NCBI RefSeq assembly: GCF_022919215.1
Contig: NZ_CP095046.1
Span: forward strand, 3,338,501 to 3,402,500
Direction: 5' to 3'
Source of the DNA: Hymenobacter cellulosilyticus
Lineage (GTDB): Bacteria > Bacteroidota > Bacteroidia > Cytophagales > Hymenobacteraceae
Length of the DNA: 64,000 nt
Part shown: positions 45,472 through 54,460 of the stretch, in pieces
Numbering within the stretch: the first letter of the stretch is position 1
How the letters are laid out: each line of letters starts with the position of its first letter
Made by a program: the position numbers and the translations under genes
Notes under the pieces: model-generated
Databases searched by the model: none
What the model was told of the DNA's origin: nothing
Seen by the model: only the letters and a program-made list of their open reading frames with translations

Positions 45472-46477
45472 TCACCTCGGCAGCAGAACTCGGTCAATGA
45501 TATGCACTACACCATTGGTGCACAGGATGTCGGGAATGGTCATGGCGGCGCTGGAAGTGCCATTGCCTTCCCCCGCATGGGCAGCAAACCGTTGTTAAAG
45601 TCGCCAAAAAACAGGCTGCCACCGCCCAGGGTGGGAAGGCTGGTATTGGCGGGCAACTCAGAGGTAAACTGGGTGAGTTTGCCAGCCTGGGTGCCTAGCA
45701 CCACATGGTTGAGCAGCACCTGGGTCAGGGTAGCCTTGGCATTGGGCAGCTTCTCGAGGTCCTTGGGCTCGTTGAGCGTAATGCCAAACTGCTTATACAG
45801 GTCCTTGAAAGCTTGGTCGTTGGGGGCAAATACCGTCAGCTGCGGGCTGCCTTCCGACAAGGCCCCGGCCAGGCCGCAATACACTACGGCGTACACTAAG
45901 TACTGCAGATCAGGCTTGACAAACACCTTAGATGTACTCACGGCCACGGCCGACTGCACCACGTCGGCGCCGGTAGCCAGCAGTACCTTGTCGATTACGT
46001 GGACCGTGCCGTTGGAGGCTTTTACATCGGTGGCCAGAATGCGGGAGCCGTTGACGTAGCGGGTATTGTCGCGAGTTACAATGCGGCGCACCGGCCCTAG
46101 GGCCGAGGCCGAGGAAGTACCCGCCTGCAGCGTGCTGCCCGCCAGCGTGCCGCCCGTAACGTGATAGAGCAAGGTGCTGGTCAGAAAGCTGGTTTGCAGG
46201 GCTTGCAAGTCGGTGTCCTGGCGCAAACCCAGGCGGGCAAAGGCCGCATTGTTGGGCGCAAAGACGGTGTAGTTGCCCTGCGGGTCGCTCGGGTTTTTGT
46301 TGGATAGCACCTCGACCACGCCCCGCGAATGGCGGCGTCTTCCAGTACGCTAAGGTCGTCGTTGGCTACGGCCAGGCCGGCAATAGAAGGGTCGGCTTCG
46401 GTGTTTTTGGCGCAGCCGGCCAGCAGAAGGGTGCTCAGCGAAAGAGCCCCCAGCAATACGCGTACAGATTGAAGCAT
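45472..46477 (-). CDS. Fasciclin (FAS1)-domain lipoprotein, two repeats (two frameshifts)
   Basis: 335 residues after restoration. MLQSVRVLLGALSLSTLLLAG with lipobox LLAGC. Two FAS1 domains: the first with YTVFAPNNAAFARLG, LLYHVTGGTLAG, ASNGTVHVIDKVLL; the second with LTVFAPNDQAFKDLYKQ, LLNHVVLGTQAGKL and, after restoration, CTNGVVHIIDRVLLP. FAS1 domains mediate adhesion or matrix contacts. One G is restored near 46322 (IRGGVVEVLSN) and one near 45575; the true stop is TGA at 45472-45474. Confidence 0.88.
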
Positions 46478-46726
46478 AAGCAACAGGTGTAGAGGAGAAA
46501 TGAAAAGAGTTGGCAGCAAGAGAAGCGGCATACAAACGAGCCAGCTCGACGGGTGGATTTCTGCTGTCCGAAAACCTTAATGGAGAAATTTTCACCTGAG
46601 AAAACCGCCTGATTAGCTGTCCCGTAGGTGTGGCGCCTTCGGGAGCTGAACAATAACCGGGTGGTAGTCGCCGGCCCAGCATCAGCGGCCAGGTGTCCGA
46701 CCTTTTTTTCTCCTTTTTCTGCCTCT

Positions 46727-47602
46727 ATGCATAACTCGTACGCATTTTCATTTCTTCTCTGCACAGCCCTGCTGCTTGGTTCGGCGGGGGCAAGGTCCCA
46801 AAGCCTGGTCAGCGGGTTTATGTCCGGCAAAGGGCACGGCTCGGTGTCGTTTACCGGCACGGCCGAGCGTTACAAAAGCGTGTATCTGGTGCCCATAACG
46901 GTAGATGAGGTGCCCATTTTCCGGGAAATCCGGGTTTCGTCGGTGAGCGTGTACGCCAGCTACGGCATCAGCGACAAAATTGAAGCCATTGTCAGCCTGC
47001 CCTATATTCACTCCGAAGGCCGAGGCAACGGGCAGGGCTACACCAACAGCCGCAGCGGCTTCCAGGACGTTTCGGGCCTGCTTAAGTTTAAGGGCTATTC
47101 CACCACCATCGGCTACAGCGTGCTGGATTTACTCGGCGTGGTGGGCGTCACGACGCCGGCTAGCAACTATCAGTCGAACAAGGGCTTAGAGTACATTATT
47201 GCCATCGGCAACCGGGCTACCAAGTTCAACGCCCTGGGAGTGGCCCACCTGAAGACGCCCTCGGGCGTGTTTTTCACGGGCCAGGCCGGCTACAGCCGGC
47301 GCACCAACCGGGTTCCGAATGCCTTTCTGGCCGATGCCAAAGTGGGCTACGCGGGCCTGAAGCTCTACGCCGAAGCCTGGGCCTCGTTTCAGCAGTCCAG
47401 CCGCAAGGGTACCGATATTCTACAGCCCGGCTTCGATTTGTACTTCCCCGCTACCCGCGTCAACTTCACCCGCATCGGGGCCAGCGTATTCCGGCCCCTG
47501 ACCAAGGGCGTGGGCGTGGTGCTGGGGGCCAGCCAGTACGTGTCAGGCCGCAACCTGGGCAAGTCGACGGGCGTGTCGCTGGGAGTGTCATACAACTACT
47601 AG
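46727..47602 (+). CDS. Outer-membrane beta-barrel protein
   Basis: 291 residues. Signal peptide MHNSYAFSFLLCTALLLGSAGA, then alternating strands ending in the aromatic SLGVSYNY, as outer-membrane barrels do. Text such as VSVYASYGISDKIEAIVSLP and GFDLYFPATRVNFTRIGASV is like the phenol_MetA_deg/porin-like family seen at 4569. Substrate unknown. Start chosen at the ATG giving the signal peptide. Confidence 0.75.
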   Translation: MHNSYAFSFLLCTALLLGSAGARSQSLVSGFMSGKGHGSVSFTGTAERYKSVYLVPITVDEVPIFREIRVSSVSVYASYGISDKIEAIVSLPYIHSEGRGNGQGYTNSRSGFQDVSGLLKFKGYSTTIGYSVLDLLGVVGVTTPASNYQSNKGLEYIIAIGNRATKFNALGVAHLKTPSGVFFTGQAGYSRRTNRVPNAFLADAKVGYAGLKLYAEAWASFQQSSRKGTDILQPGFDLYFPATRVNFTRIGASVFRPLTKGVGVVLGASQYVSGRNLGKSTGVSLGVSYNY

Positions 47603-47669
47603 GCGCCTCGCCCGCTCACGCTGCATTGTTCTGCGCGGCGCAATCCTGCGCGCTTTTCTATCTTGGGCC

Positions 47670-48395
47670 ATGAGTCCTTATGAAGAACTGGCCCGGCAGG
47701 AGCTGCGGGCGTGGCAGCAGCAGATGCAGCGTACTCCGTCGTACCTGAACCGCTTTGCCCGGCAGTTGCAGCGCCGGCTCAATAATCTGCTGCCCGAAAA
47801 GGTGCATCAGGCCATAACGGCGGCCATCCGGCAGATGGTAAGCGGCGTATTGCTGGGCTCCCGCTACACGACCCGCCGGCCCCTGCAGGAAGGCAGCCTG
47901 GAGGAACGTGAGGAGGCCGTGCGCGGCCACCTGAAGTACTACCGCACCACGGCCGCCGCCGAGGGCGCCGTAACCGGGGCCGGCGGCATCCTGCTGGGGC
48001 TGGCCGATTTTCCTCTGCTGCTGGGCATCAAGCTCAAGTTTCTGTTCGAGGTGGCGGCCCTCTACGGCTTCGATGCCCACGACTACACCGAGCGGCTGTA
48101 TTTGCTGCACGTGTTTCAGCTGGCCTTTTCCTCCCAGCACAGCCGCAACGAGGTGTACCGCCGGGTGGCTGACTGGGACGCCTACCGCCAGACCCTACCC
48201 ACCGACCCGCAGACCTTCGACTGGCGCACGTTTCAGCAGGAGTACCGCGACTATATCGACCTGGCCAAGCTGGCTCAGCTCGTGCCCGTCATTGGGGCGG
48301 CGGTGGGGGCCGTGGCCAACTACCGGCTCATGGACCAGCTTAGCGCCACGGCCATGAACTGCTACCGGCTGCGCTTGGGTCTGGCCGCGTCGTAA
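47670..48395 (+). CDS. EcsC-family protein
   Basis: 241 residues. MSPYEELARQELRAWQQQMQ start, RFARQLQRRLNNLLPEKVHQ, then AAAEGAVTGAGGILLGLADF (glycine-rich hydrophobic hairpin) and LVPVIGAAVGAVANYRLM. Matches the EcsC family, named from the Bacillus Ecs transporter locus; probably a peripheral membrane protein of unknown role. A TATCTTGG near-promoter box ends 3 bp before the ATG. Its last 34 bp overlap the 3' end of the opposing DUF2459 gene. Confidence 0.88.
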   Translation: MSPYEELARQELRAWQQQMQRTPSYLNRFARQLQRRLNNLLPEKVHQAITAAIRQMVSGVLLGSRYTTRRPLQEGSLEEREEAVRGHLKYYRTTAAAEGAVTGAGGILLGLADFPLLLGIKLKFLFEVAALYGFDAHDYTERLYLLHVFQLAFSSQHSRNEVYRRVADWDAYRQTLPTDPQTFDWRTFQQEYRDYIDLAKLAQLVPVIGAAVGAVANYRLMDQLSATAMNCYRLRLGLAAS

Positions 48396-49132
48396 CTGTG
48401 CCAGGCCACCGACTTGGCGGCTTCCCGCACCACGTTGGGACCTTTGCGGCGGTACTGGTAGAAAATTCCTGAGTCGAAGGCCGTCCAGAAGCAGGCTTTC
48501 TGCCCGCAGTATTTCAAGCCGTTATTCGCCCAGGTGTTGCAGGTATACAGGAAGCTGTAGGTGCGCTTGGCCTCATAAAATGCGTCGTGCTGCCCGTAGC
48601 TGTGGTTCTGAATGTGGAAGGGCCGGCCCTGGGCGTCGTAGTCGAAGCTGGCTTTGATGTACTCAATCAGGCGCTGGTACTCGGCCTGGCTGATGCGGAT
48701 TTTTACGCAGCTTTCCGACTCCCGCATGGTCTGGTGGAAGGTAACGTGCATGGCCGAGGAGCTCAGATGGAACATGGCCTTGAAGGCGGTGCTGGGTTTG
48801 AGCTCGGCCCAGGTAGGCGTGTCCAGGTAAAAGCCCTTGTCGCCCCAGCCGAAGCCCACGTACTGGGCCGAGGCGTCGCGGGCCGGCGTGTTTTCGAAGG
48901 GCACCAGCGTGGTCCAGTCGATGTAGGCGGTGCGCACCGGCGTCACGATATCGGTGTGCACGCCGTTGGAGAGGATGTAGATATCCACGTCCTCGGTGCG
49001 GTCGGCGTCCTGGGTGTTGACCGGAATGCGGGACAAGGCAAAGGACGAGGCCACGTACAGGCCGGCAATGCCCACGAGGGAACCAAGGGTGTAGCCGGTA
49101 ATTTTCAGGGCGGTTTTTACTCCTGGATGCAT
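48362..49132 (-). CDS. DUF2459 (TIGR02117-like) protein
   Basis: 256 residues. N-terminal membrane anchor ALKITGYTLGSLVGIAGLYV; then IYILSNGVHTDIVTPVRTAY, YVGFGWGDKGFYLDTPTW, SYGQHDAFYEAKRTYSFLYT and CNTWANNGLKYCG, the family's conserved His and Cys positions, which resemble a papain-like arrangement. Function unknown; probably faces the periplasm. Overlaps EcsC tail to tail. Confidence 0.9.
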   Translation of the reverse strand: MHPGVKTALKITGYTLGSLVGIAGLYVASSFALSRIPVNTQDADRTEDVDIYILSNGVHTDIVTPVRTAYIDWTTLVPFENTPARDASAQYVGFGWGDKGFYLDTPTWAELKPSTAFKAMFHLSSSAMHVTFHQTMRESESCVKIRISQAEYQRLIEYIKASFDYDAQGRPFHIQNHSYGQHDAFYEAKRTYSFLYTCNTWANNGLKYCGQKACFWTAFDSGIFYQYRRKGPNVVREAAKSVAWHSYDAARPKRSR

Positions 49133-49337
49133 AGGGTGGAGGTGGGCCGGCAGCGGCTAAAGATGCTGAAGAAGCCGGGTTAGGTTGCTGGGGTGAGTTC
49201 TGCCGCCCGCAGCGGGGGGCAAAATGGTGGTGCTGGCACCTACTGCTTTTTCGGGCATTAGGTTAAGCTGCCGGACCTTTTTGCCCCGGCTAAGGTAATA
49301 GCCCGGTAAGCCCCGCGGGGGAATTTCGGCGCGGCGG

Positions 49338-49369
49338 TTGCAAATCCGGGCCGGGCTAGGCTACCTTTG
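49338..49369 (+). promoter_or_regulatory. Promoter of the SAM riboswitch-permease unit
   Basis: TTG at 49338-49340, then 21 bp, then TACCTTTG at 49362-49369; the riboswitch aptamer begins 28 bp later. Confidence 0.72.
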
Positions 49370-49396
49370 CGCCATCAATTCTTTCTGCCCAAAGGA

Positions 49397-49495
49397 TTGT
49401 TTTTATACAGAGGCGCTGAGAGACAGGCTCTTTGACGCGCCGGCAACCCCCGCAGCTTCGCGGAACGGTGCCAATTCCTGCCCATATAAAAACAA
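49397..49495 (+). ncRNA. SAM-I (S-box) riboswitch
   Basis: P1 is an 11-bp perfect helix: TTGTTTTTATA (49397-49407) with TATAAAAACAA (49485-49495). P2 is GGCGC/GCGCC; the conserved CGGCAACC follows at 49441, a short P3 GC-rich hairpin (CCCGCAGCTTCGCGG), and then the signature GGTGCCAATTCCTGCC at 49468-49483. This is the S-adenosylmethionine-binding core that turns downstream genes off when SAM is plentiful. The gene downstream in the same strand is an amino-acid permease. Confidence 0.92.
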
Positions 49496-49807
49496 GTTGC
49501 CGTGGATTGCTTCCCTAGCCTGCCCGTTTTCGTTTCCGTTGCTACCGTGCCCGCGCCTCCCGTTGGGGCCCGGCACGCTGTAAGCGGGTGTTGTTGCTGT
49601 TGCTGAAGCACCGGGCGCTAGCCCCTGCGGCCCCCGTGCCGCCCGGCCCTCGTCTGGGCCGACCACCTCTTTCCTGACTTTCTCTTTTCCGGTTGCGGCC
49701 GGGCCCGGCGCCTTTGCGCGGGCCTCGCGCTGTTGCAGCAGCCAAGCTGCCGCAGCCGGAACCCTTTTCACTTCTGAGCGGGCCGCGGCGCGTTCCTATC
49801 CCTGGTT
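49496..49807 (+). other. 312-nt leader between SAM aptamer and permease
   Basis: GC-rich stretch with no convincing reading frame. It holds several C/G-rich potential hairpins but no obvious T-tracted terminator next to P1. It presumably contains the expression platform; I cannot define it. Confidence 0.5.
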
Positions 49808-51253
49808 ATGTTAAAAAAATCACTGGAGCTGCTTCGCTTGGAAGCAGCCGAAACGGGGGCCGGCACCCTGAAGCGCAGCCTGGGCGGCTTCAGCCTGGTA
49901 GCCATCGGCATCGGCGTTATCATCGGGGCGGGCTTGTTCTCGCTCACCGGCATTGCGGCGGCCAACAACGCCGGCCCGGCCGTAACCTTGTCTTTTCTGG
50001 TGGCGGCCGTGGGCTGCGCCTTCTCAGCCTTGTGCTACGCCGAGTTTGCCGCCATGGTGCCCGTGGCCGGCTCGGCCTACACGTATTCCTACGCCACTAT
50101 GGGCGAGCTGTTTGCCTGGATTATTGGCTGGGATTTGATTCTGGAGTACTCGGTGGGGCCGCTGCGGTGGCCATCAGCTGGTCGCAGTATCTGGTCAAGG
50201 TGCTCGACAACTTCAACCTGCACATTCCGCCCCAGCTGGTAATGTCGCCCTTCGAAACGGCCAAGCTGGCCGACGGCGGCACCGTGTCGGGCCTCGTGAA
50301 CGTACCGGCCATGCTTATCGTGCTGGCCATTACGGCCATCATCATCCGGGGCACCTCGGGCTCGGCCTGGTTTAATGCCCTGGTCGTGACGCTGAAGGTG
50401 GCCGTGGTGCTCGTGTTCATTGCCCTGGGCTGGCAATACATTGATCCGGCCAACTACCAGCCCTACATTCCGGAGAATACCGGCACGTTTGGCGAGTTTG
50501 GCTGGAGCGGCATCCTGCGCGGGGCCGGGGTGGTGTTTTTCGTTTTCATTGGCTTCGATATTGTGGCTACCATGGCCCAGGAAACCAAGAATCCGCAGCG
50601 CAACATGCCCATCGGCATCATCGGCTCCTTGCTGGTGTGCACCGTGCTCTTCATTCTCTTCGGCCACGTGCTGACGGGCGTAGCCAACTATAAGGAGTTC
50701 AAGGACAGTGCCGCGCCCGTAGCCATTGCCATTGAGAAAACGCCCTACGGCTGGCTTTCTTCGGCCATCATCATTGCCATTCTCATCGGCTACACCTCCG
50801 TTATCCTGGTGGATTTGATGGGGCAGAGCCGGGTGTTTTTCTCCATGTCCAAGGACGGGCTCCTGCCCAAGGTGTTTTCCGAAGTACACCCCGTATTCAG
50901 CACCCCGCACAAGTCTAACTTGCTGTTGGGGCCTTTATCAGTTTGTTTGCCGGCTTTGTGCCCATCTCGGTGGTCGGCGAAATGACTAGCATCGGCACCC
51001 TGCTGGCCTTCGTGATGGTGTGCCTGGGCGTGCTCATTATGCGCAAGAAGGAGCCCAACGCCCCCGCGGCTTCCGCACTCCTTGGGTGCCGGTAGTGCCC
51101 ATACTCGGCATCCTTACCTGCCTGCTGATGATGATTTCGTTGCCCCTCGACACTTGGCTTCGTCTCTTCGTGTGGCTCGCCATCGGTCTGGCCATTTATT
51201 ACGGCTACGGCAAGAAGCACAGCAAGCTGGGCCAGGAGCAGGTGGCTCAGTAA
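49808..51253 (+). CDS. APC-family amino-acid permease under SAM-I control (three frameshifts)
   Basis: 482 residues after restoration, about twelve membrane helices. Family text: LKRSLGGFSLVAIGIGVIIG, PAVTLSFLVAAVGCAFSALC, YAEFAAMVPVAGSAYTYSYA, GELFAWIIGWDLILEYSVGA, VFFVFIGFDIVATMAQETKN, LVDLMGQSRVFFSMSKDGLL. This is the cationic amino-acid transporter (CAT/YfnA) group. Single bases are restored in GGGG near 50157, GGGG near 50930 and CCCCC near 51064. The SAM-I riboswitch upstream suggests methionine or a related sulphur compound as substrate (inference). A strong terminator follows. Confidence 0.92.
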
Positions 51254-51274
51254 CGTACTGCCCTAGCCATCAAA

Positions 51275-51328
51275 AGACCTCGGTCGGCATCCTACAGCAC
51301 TGTATGATGCCGACCGAGGTCTGTTTTT
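51275..51328 (+). terminator. Strong hairpin terminator
   Basis: 17-bp perfect stem (51275-51291 with 51306-51322) extended by TACAG/CTGTA near the loop, then TGTTTTTT. It ends the permease transcript. The remainder to 51453 shows nothing. Confidence 0.9.
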
Positions 51329-51453
51329 TATGTCTGTTCACACGTGCGAGCAAGCTCCGAAAATGTAACGCGAAGTTTCACTTTGCGACGCGTTGAACAA
51401 AGTCTACCTGGCCATTTGCAACGACTTGCTAAGAGCAGCTTCACGTTACCAGT

Positions 51454-52929
51454 TTAGCGCCTGAGCAGCTTGCGCAGCAGGGGCTGGGCTTCGGGCACCA
51501 GGCCCAGTAAGAGCAGGATTCCGCCATAAAGCACTGTGAGCACCGTGCCCCGCATGAGCATGGTGAGGAACTTGGAAGGCAAGGTGGGCAGCAGCCACAC
51601 CAGCAGGCCCGCGCCGGCGGCCACCAGCAGAATCACGGGGATGCGCCAGGTGAAGGGCTGCAGCCGGTAGCTGTACCATACAAACCAGGTGCGGGCCGTG
51701 TTGATGCCCACGATGGCAAAGAGCGTGGCCAAGGCCGAGCCCGTGATGCCCAGGGGTGGAATCAGCAGGCGGTTGAGGAGGATGGTGATGCCGGCCAGCG
51801 ACAGGTTGAAAATCAAATCGAAGCGGTAGCGTGGGGAGGTCACCACGATCAGGCCGTTAACGCCCGTGATGCCGTCGTAGAGGCGGCCGGCCAGCAGCAG
51901 CAGCACGGCCGTGGTGCCGGTGGCGTACACCGGGTTTTTAATCAGAGAGTAAATAAAGTCCAGGTTGAGGCTGATGCCCAGGGCCAGGTAGCAGCCCAGG
52001 ATGGTGTTGAGCCGGGTGGTGTCGCGGTAGAAGTCGGCCATCTTGCCCAGGTCCTGGTCTTTCCAGTACTGGGCCAGCAGGGGAAAGGCAATCTTGTTGA
52101 GCGAGCGGGCCGGGATGGTCAGGGCCGTGCTGATGTTGTAGGCAATGCCGTAGATGCCCGCTGCCGCCAGGCTGATCTGGGCGCTGACCATCCAGGAGTC
52201 GATAAAGCCCAGGATGCTGCCCGAAAGGCTGGAAAGCAACGCAAACGCGCCGAAGCGTACAATCTCGCTCAGCGGCCGCACTCCCAAGGCCGCTTTGGTC
52301 GGCCGCAGGTGCAGCTCCCCGATGTAGGCCAGGTAGACCGTCAGCAGCAGGGAAATAGCACCGTAGAGGCCGATATAGCCCAACACAAACTCATGAAACT
52401 GTAACAGGCCCTTACCATAGAGCAAGGCTAGGCCAGCAATAAGCACCCGCAGTACGATGTCCTGCAAAAAAGAGGAAAAGGCGGTGTGGTAGAGGCCCTT
52501 GAGGTAGGCATCCTGCAGGGAGTAGAGCAGGCTGAAAAGCGCCAGCAGCGTGGCCCAGGCGTACACGGGCTGCAGCATAGCGGCGTCGGTGGGCTCGTAG
52601 CAGGCCAGAATCAGGGGCTTGCCCAGCAGGAACAGGGCCGTGACCAGGGCAAAGCCCAGCAGGGGTATGCCTAGCAGAAAAGGTAGAAACCCGTGGTGGC
52701 CCGCTTCCCGGTTTCGGAAATAGGGAAAGAAGCGGATGCCGACGCTGGCAAACCCGAAAGCCGAGAACTGGGCATACACCGTGGCAATAGACACGAGCAG
52801 CGACGTAAGCCCCAACTGGGACGGGGCCAGCAGCCGGGGCAGCAGAAAGGCTGTGTTGACAAAGCCCAGGGCCAGCCCAAAGTACGATATAACCGTGTTG
52901 CGCAGCCCCTGCCGCTGAACGATACCCAA
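51454..52929 (-). CDS. Oligosaccharide flippase (Wzx/MATE-like)
   Basis: 491 residues, about twelve to fourteen hydrophobic segments, intact. MGIVQRQGLRNTVISYFGLA start, FLLPRLLAPSQLGLTSLLVS, FASVGIRFFPYFRN, SIATVYAQFSAFG, SGSILGFIDSWMVSAQI, and a C-terminal GITGSALATLFAIVGINTAR. Typical polysaccharide biosynthesis transporter that flips lipid-linked glycans across the inner membrane; last gene of the pseudaminic-acid operon. The start codon is TTG and touches the inverted array upstream; relatives begin M-G-I/V, so an ATG may have been replaced by array sequence. Confidence 0.9.
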   Translation of the reverse strand: MGIVQRQGLRNTVISYFGLALGFVNTAFLLPRLLAPSQLGLTSLLVSIATVYAQFSAFGFASVGIRFFPYFRNREAGHHGFLPFLLGIPLLGFALVTALFLLGKPLILACYEPTDAAMLQPVYAWATLLALFSLLYSLQDAYLKGLYHTAFSSFLQDIVLRVLIAGLALLYGKGLLQFHEFVLGYIGLYGAISLLLTVYLAYIGELHLRPTKAALGVRPLSEIVRFGAFALLSSLSGSILGFIDSWMVSAQISLAAAGIYGIAYNISTALTIPARSLNKIAFPLLAQYWKDQDLGKMADFYRDTTRLNTILGCYLALGISLNLDFIYSLIKNPVYATGTTAVLLLLAGRLYDGITGVNGLIVVTSPRYRFDLIFNLSLAGITILLNRLLIPPLGITGSALATLFAIVGINTARTWFVWYSYRLQPFTWRIPVILLVAAGAGLLVWLLPTLPSKFLTMLMRGTVLTVLYGGILLLLGLVPEAQPLLRKLLRR

Positions 52930-53060
52930 GTGGTGAAGTGGTGAAGTGGTGAAGTGGTGAGATGGTGAGGTGGTTAGGTGGTGAGCTACTAGTCAGTATG
53001 CGCCATTTGCGCAGTTTGAACAGCAAACTCACCACCTCACCATTTCACCATCTCACCGCA
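52930..53060. repeat. Inverted 8-bp tandem array between deacetylase and flippase genes (locus D)
   Basis: Seven exact 8-bp units GTGGTGAA/GTGGTGAG (with ATGGTGAG and GTGGTTAG variants) at 52930-52985, a 43-bp spacer holding TGCGC/GCGCA, then four complementary units CTCACCAC, CTCACCAT, TTCACCAT, CTCACCGC at 53029-53060. It begins next to the flippase TTG and runs into the last codons of the upstream gene, whose TGA it encodes. Confidence 0.88.
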
Positions 53061-54404
53061 GATGTCCCGCCCGTCGAGGAAGGCGGCTTGGCGGCTGCGA
53101 AGGTACTCCATGATGGTGTGGAACTCGCGCGGACCGTTGTGGTGGTTGTCCGGGTCAAAGTTCTCGTTGTGCCAGAGCACGGTGCATACGCCCCCAAACT
53201 GCTCGATTTGCTCGAACATAGGCGTCAGGGCCGGCAGAATTTCGTCGGGAGCCAACTGCAGGTAGCTGGGGTGAAAGAGCGTGGCGTCCATCACGTTGAG
53301 CGGAATTTCGAGGAAGCGGTACTGGCGGCCCTGCCCGAAATCGAAAAGGTGAAAGGGCAGGCAGTAGGAGTTGCGGAAGCCGAAGTGCTCGGCGAAGCCC
53401 AGGGTGGTATCGTAGCGAAACAGCAGGGAGTCCAGAATTGTGGGCGTCATACGCGGCTCCCAGCTCAGGTAGTGAAACCGGATGCCCTTCACGTCGTGGC
53501 CGGTGCAGTGCTGTATGCGGTGTTCCTCTCGCTTGAGGTTGCCGCCGTGCGTGGCCCGCCCGATGCTGGCGTGCAGGCCCACTTCCGAGTCGCCGATGGC
53601 GGTGGCCAGCCGGGGCCAGAGCTTACTCACCTTATAATCGGCGTTGGGCGTGCCGTTGGCCCCGGGGCGGTGCTCGGGCAGAAAGAAGAACGTGCTTTTG
53701 GCCCCGTAAGAAGCTACCGTCTGTCGCACCTGGGCCAGGTTGTCCCAGGCGTCGGGCTTGGTCAGGTGCTGCCACGCCAGCTGGGCCGCGTTCAGCAGGT
53801 TGCCCTGGCGCAGGGCCGCTTTGGTCGGCGCTTTCCAGGCGCTGTACAGGTTGTCGATGTCGTGGGTAACGAAGGCCGCCCACGGCACCTGCCCGGCCCA
53901 CCGCCGGGGCCGCAGTTTCTGCTGCGTGACTTGCTCCACGGCCGTTTTGAGCACGTCGAAGTAGTAGTTGACCACTGGCAGAGCCACAAAGCCGTAGCGG
54001 TGCTGCACACTGGCCGAGTAAGGGAAACGCCCATGCCGGTCGCGCTCATCCGAGAAAAACTCCTGCCAGCCGCTGAGCAGGTAGAAGGCGGCGGCAATAA
54101 CGTCGGCGTGCACCAGCACACGCCCACCGGGCTGCCGCATCAGCAACGGCTGCCCCGGCGCCGTATCGAAGAAAAACGGGATGCTTTGGCCCAGCCACTC
54201 CCGGTAACTAGGTGCTGGCGGGTAGGGCTGGGTCTCAGCGAAGAAGTCCCCGGCGCCATCCGCTACCTGTATCTGGGGCTGGGTGTCGGCGTAGCCGATG
54301 CTCACGGCGGGTACGTCGGCATACGCCAGCCGAAAGTGGTGCAGCACGTAGCTCAGACGAGTTTCAGCGGAGACGGGGGCAACGGGAGGCAGGGCAGGCA
54401 GCAT
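53037..54404 (-). CDS. Polysaccharide-deacetylase-like protein
   Basis: 455 residues from the ATG giving MLPALPPVAPVSAETRLSYV. N-terminal domain (YLLSGWQEFFSDERDRHGRF) of the DUF7033 type common ahead of deacetylase domains in Bacteroidota; then the NodB-like fold: WAAFVTHDIDNLYSAW (metal Asp pair), YGAKSTFFFLPEH, SEVGLHASIGRATH, RFHYLSWEP and CTVLWHNENFD. Likely de-N-acetylates or hydrolyses a glycan. Its last residues GEMVKW and stop are written by the repeat array at 53037-53060. Part of the pse operon. Confidence 0.85.
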   Translation of the reverse strand: MLPALPPVAPVSAETRLSYVLHHFRLAYADVPAVSIGYADTQPQIQVADGAGDFFAETQPYPPAPSYREWLGQSIPFFFDTAPGQPLLMRQPGGRVLVHADVIAAAFYLLSGWQEFFSDERDRHGRFPYSASVQHRYGFVALPVVNYYFDVLKTAVEQVTQQKLRPRRWAGQVPWAAFVTHDIDNLYSAWKAPTKAALRQGNLLNAAQLAWQHLTKPDAWDNLAQVRQTVASYGAKSTFFFLPEHRPGANGTPNADYKVSKLWPRLATAIGDSEVGLHASIGRATHGGNLKREEHRIQHCTGHDVKGIRFHYLSWEPRMTPTILDSLLFRYDTTLGFAEHFGFRNSYCLPFHLFDFGQGRQYRFLEIPLNVMDATLFHPSYLQLAPDEILPALTPMFEQIEQFGGVCTVLWHNENFDPDNHHNGPREFHTIMEYLRSRQAAFLDGRDICGEMVKW

Positions 54405-54460
54405 AGTGCCTGCAAAGTAACTTGTTCTGGCAGCGGTTCCCGCAAAGGACGCGGAGTTGT

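Noticed and set aside
52930..53060. CRISPR-like array
   Set aside because: Units are 8 bp, contiguous and inverted in two arms; no spacers and no cas genes.
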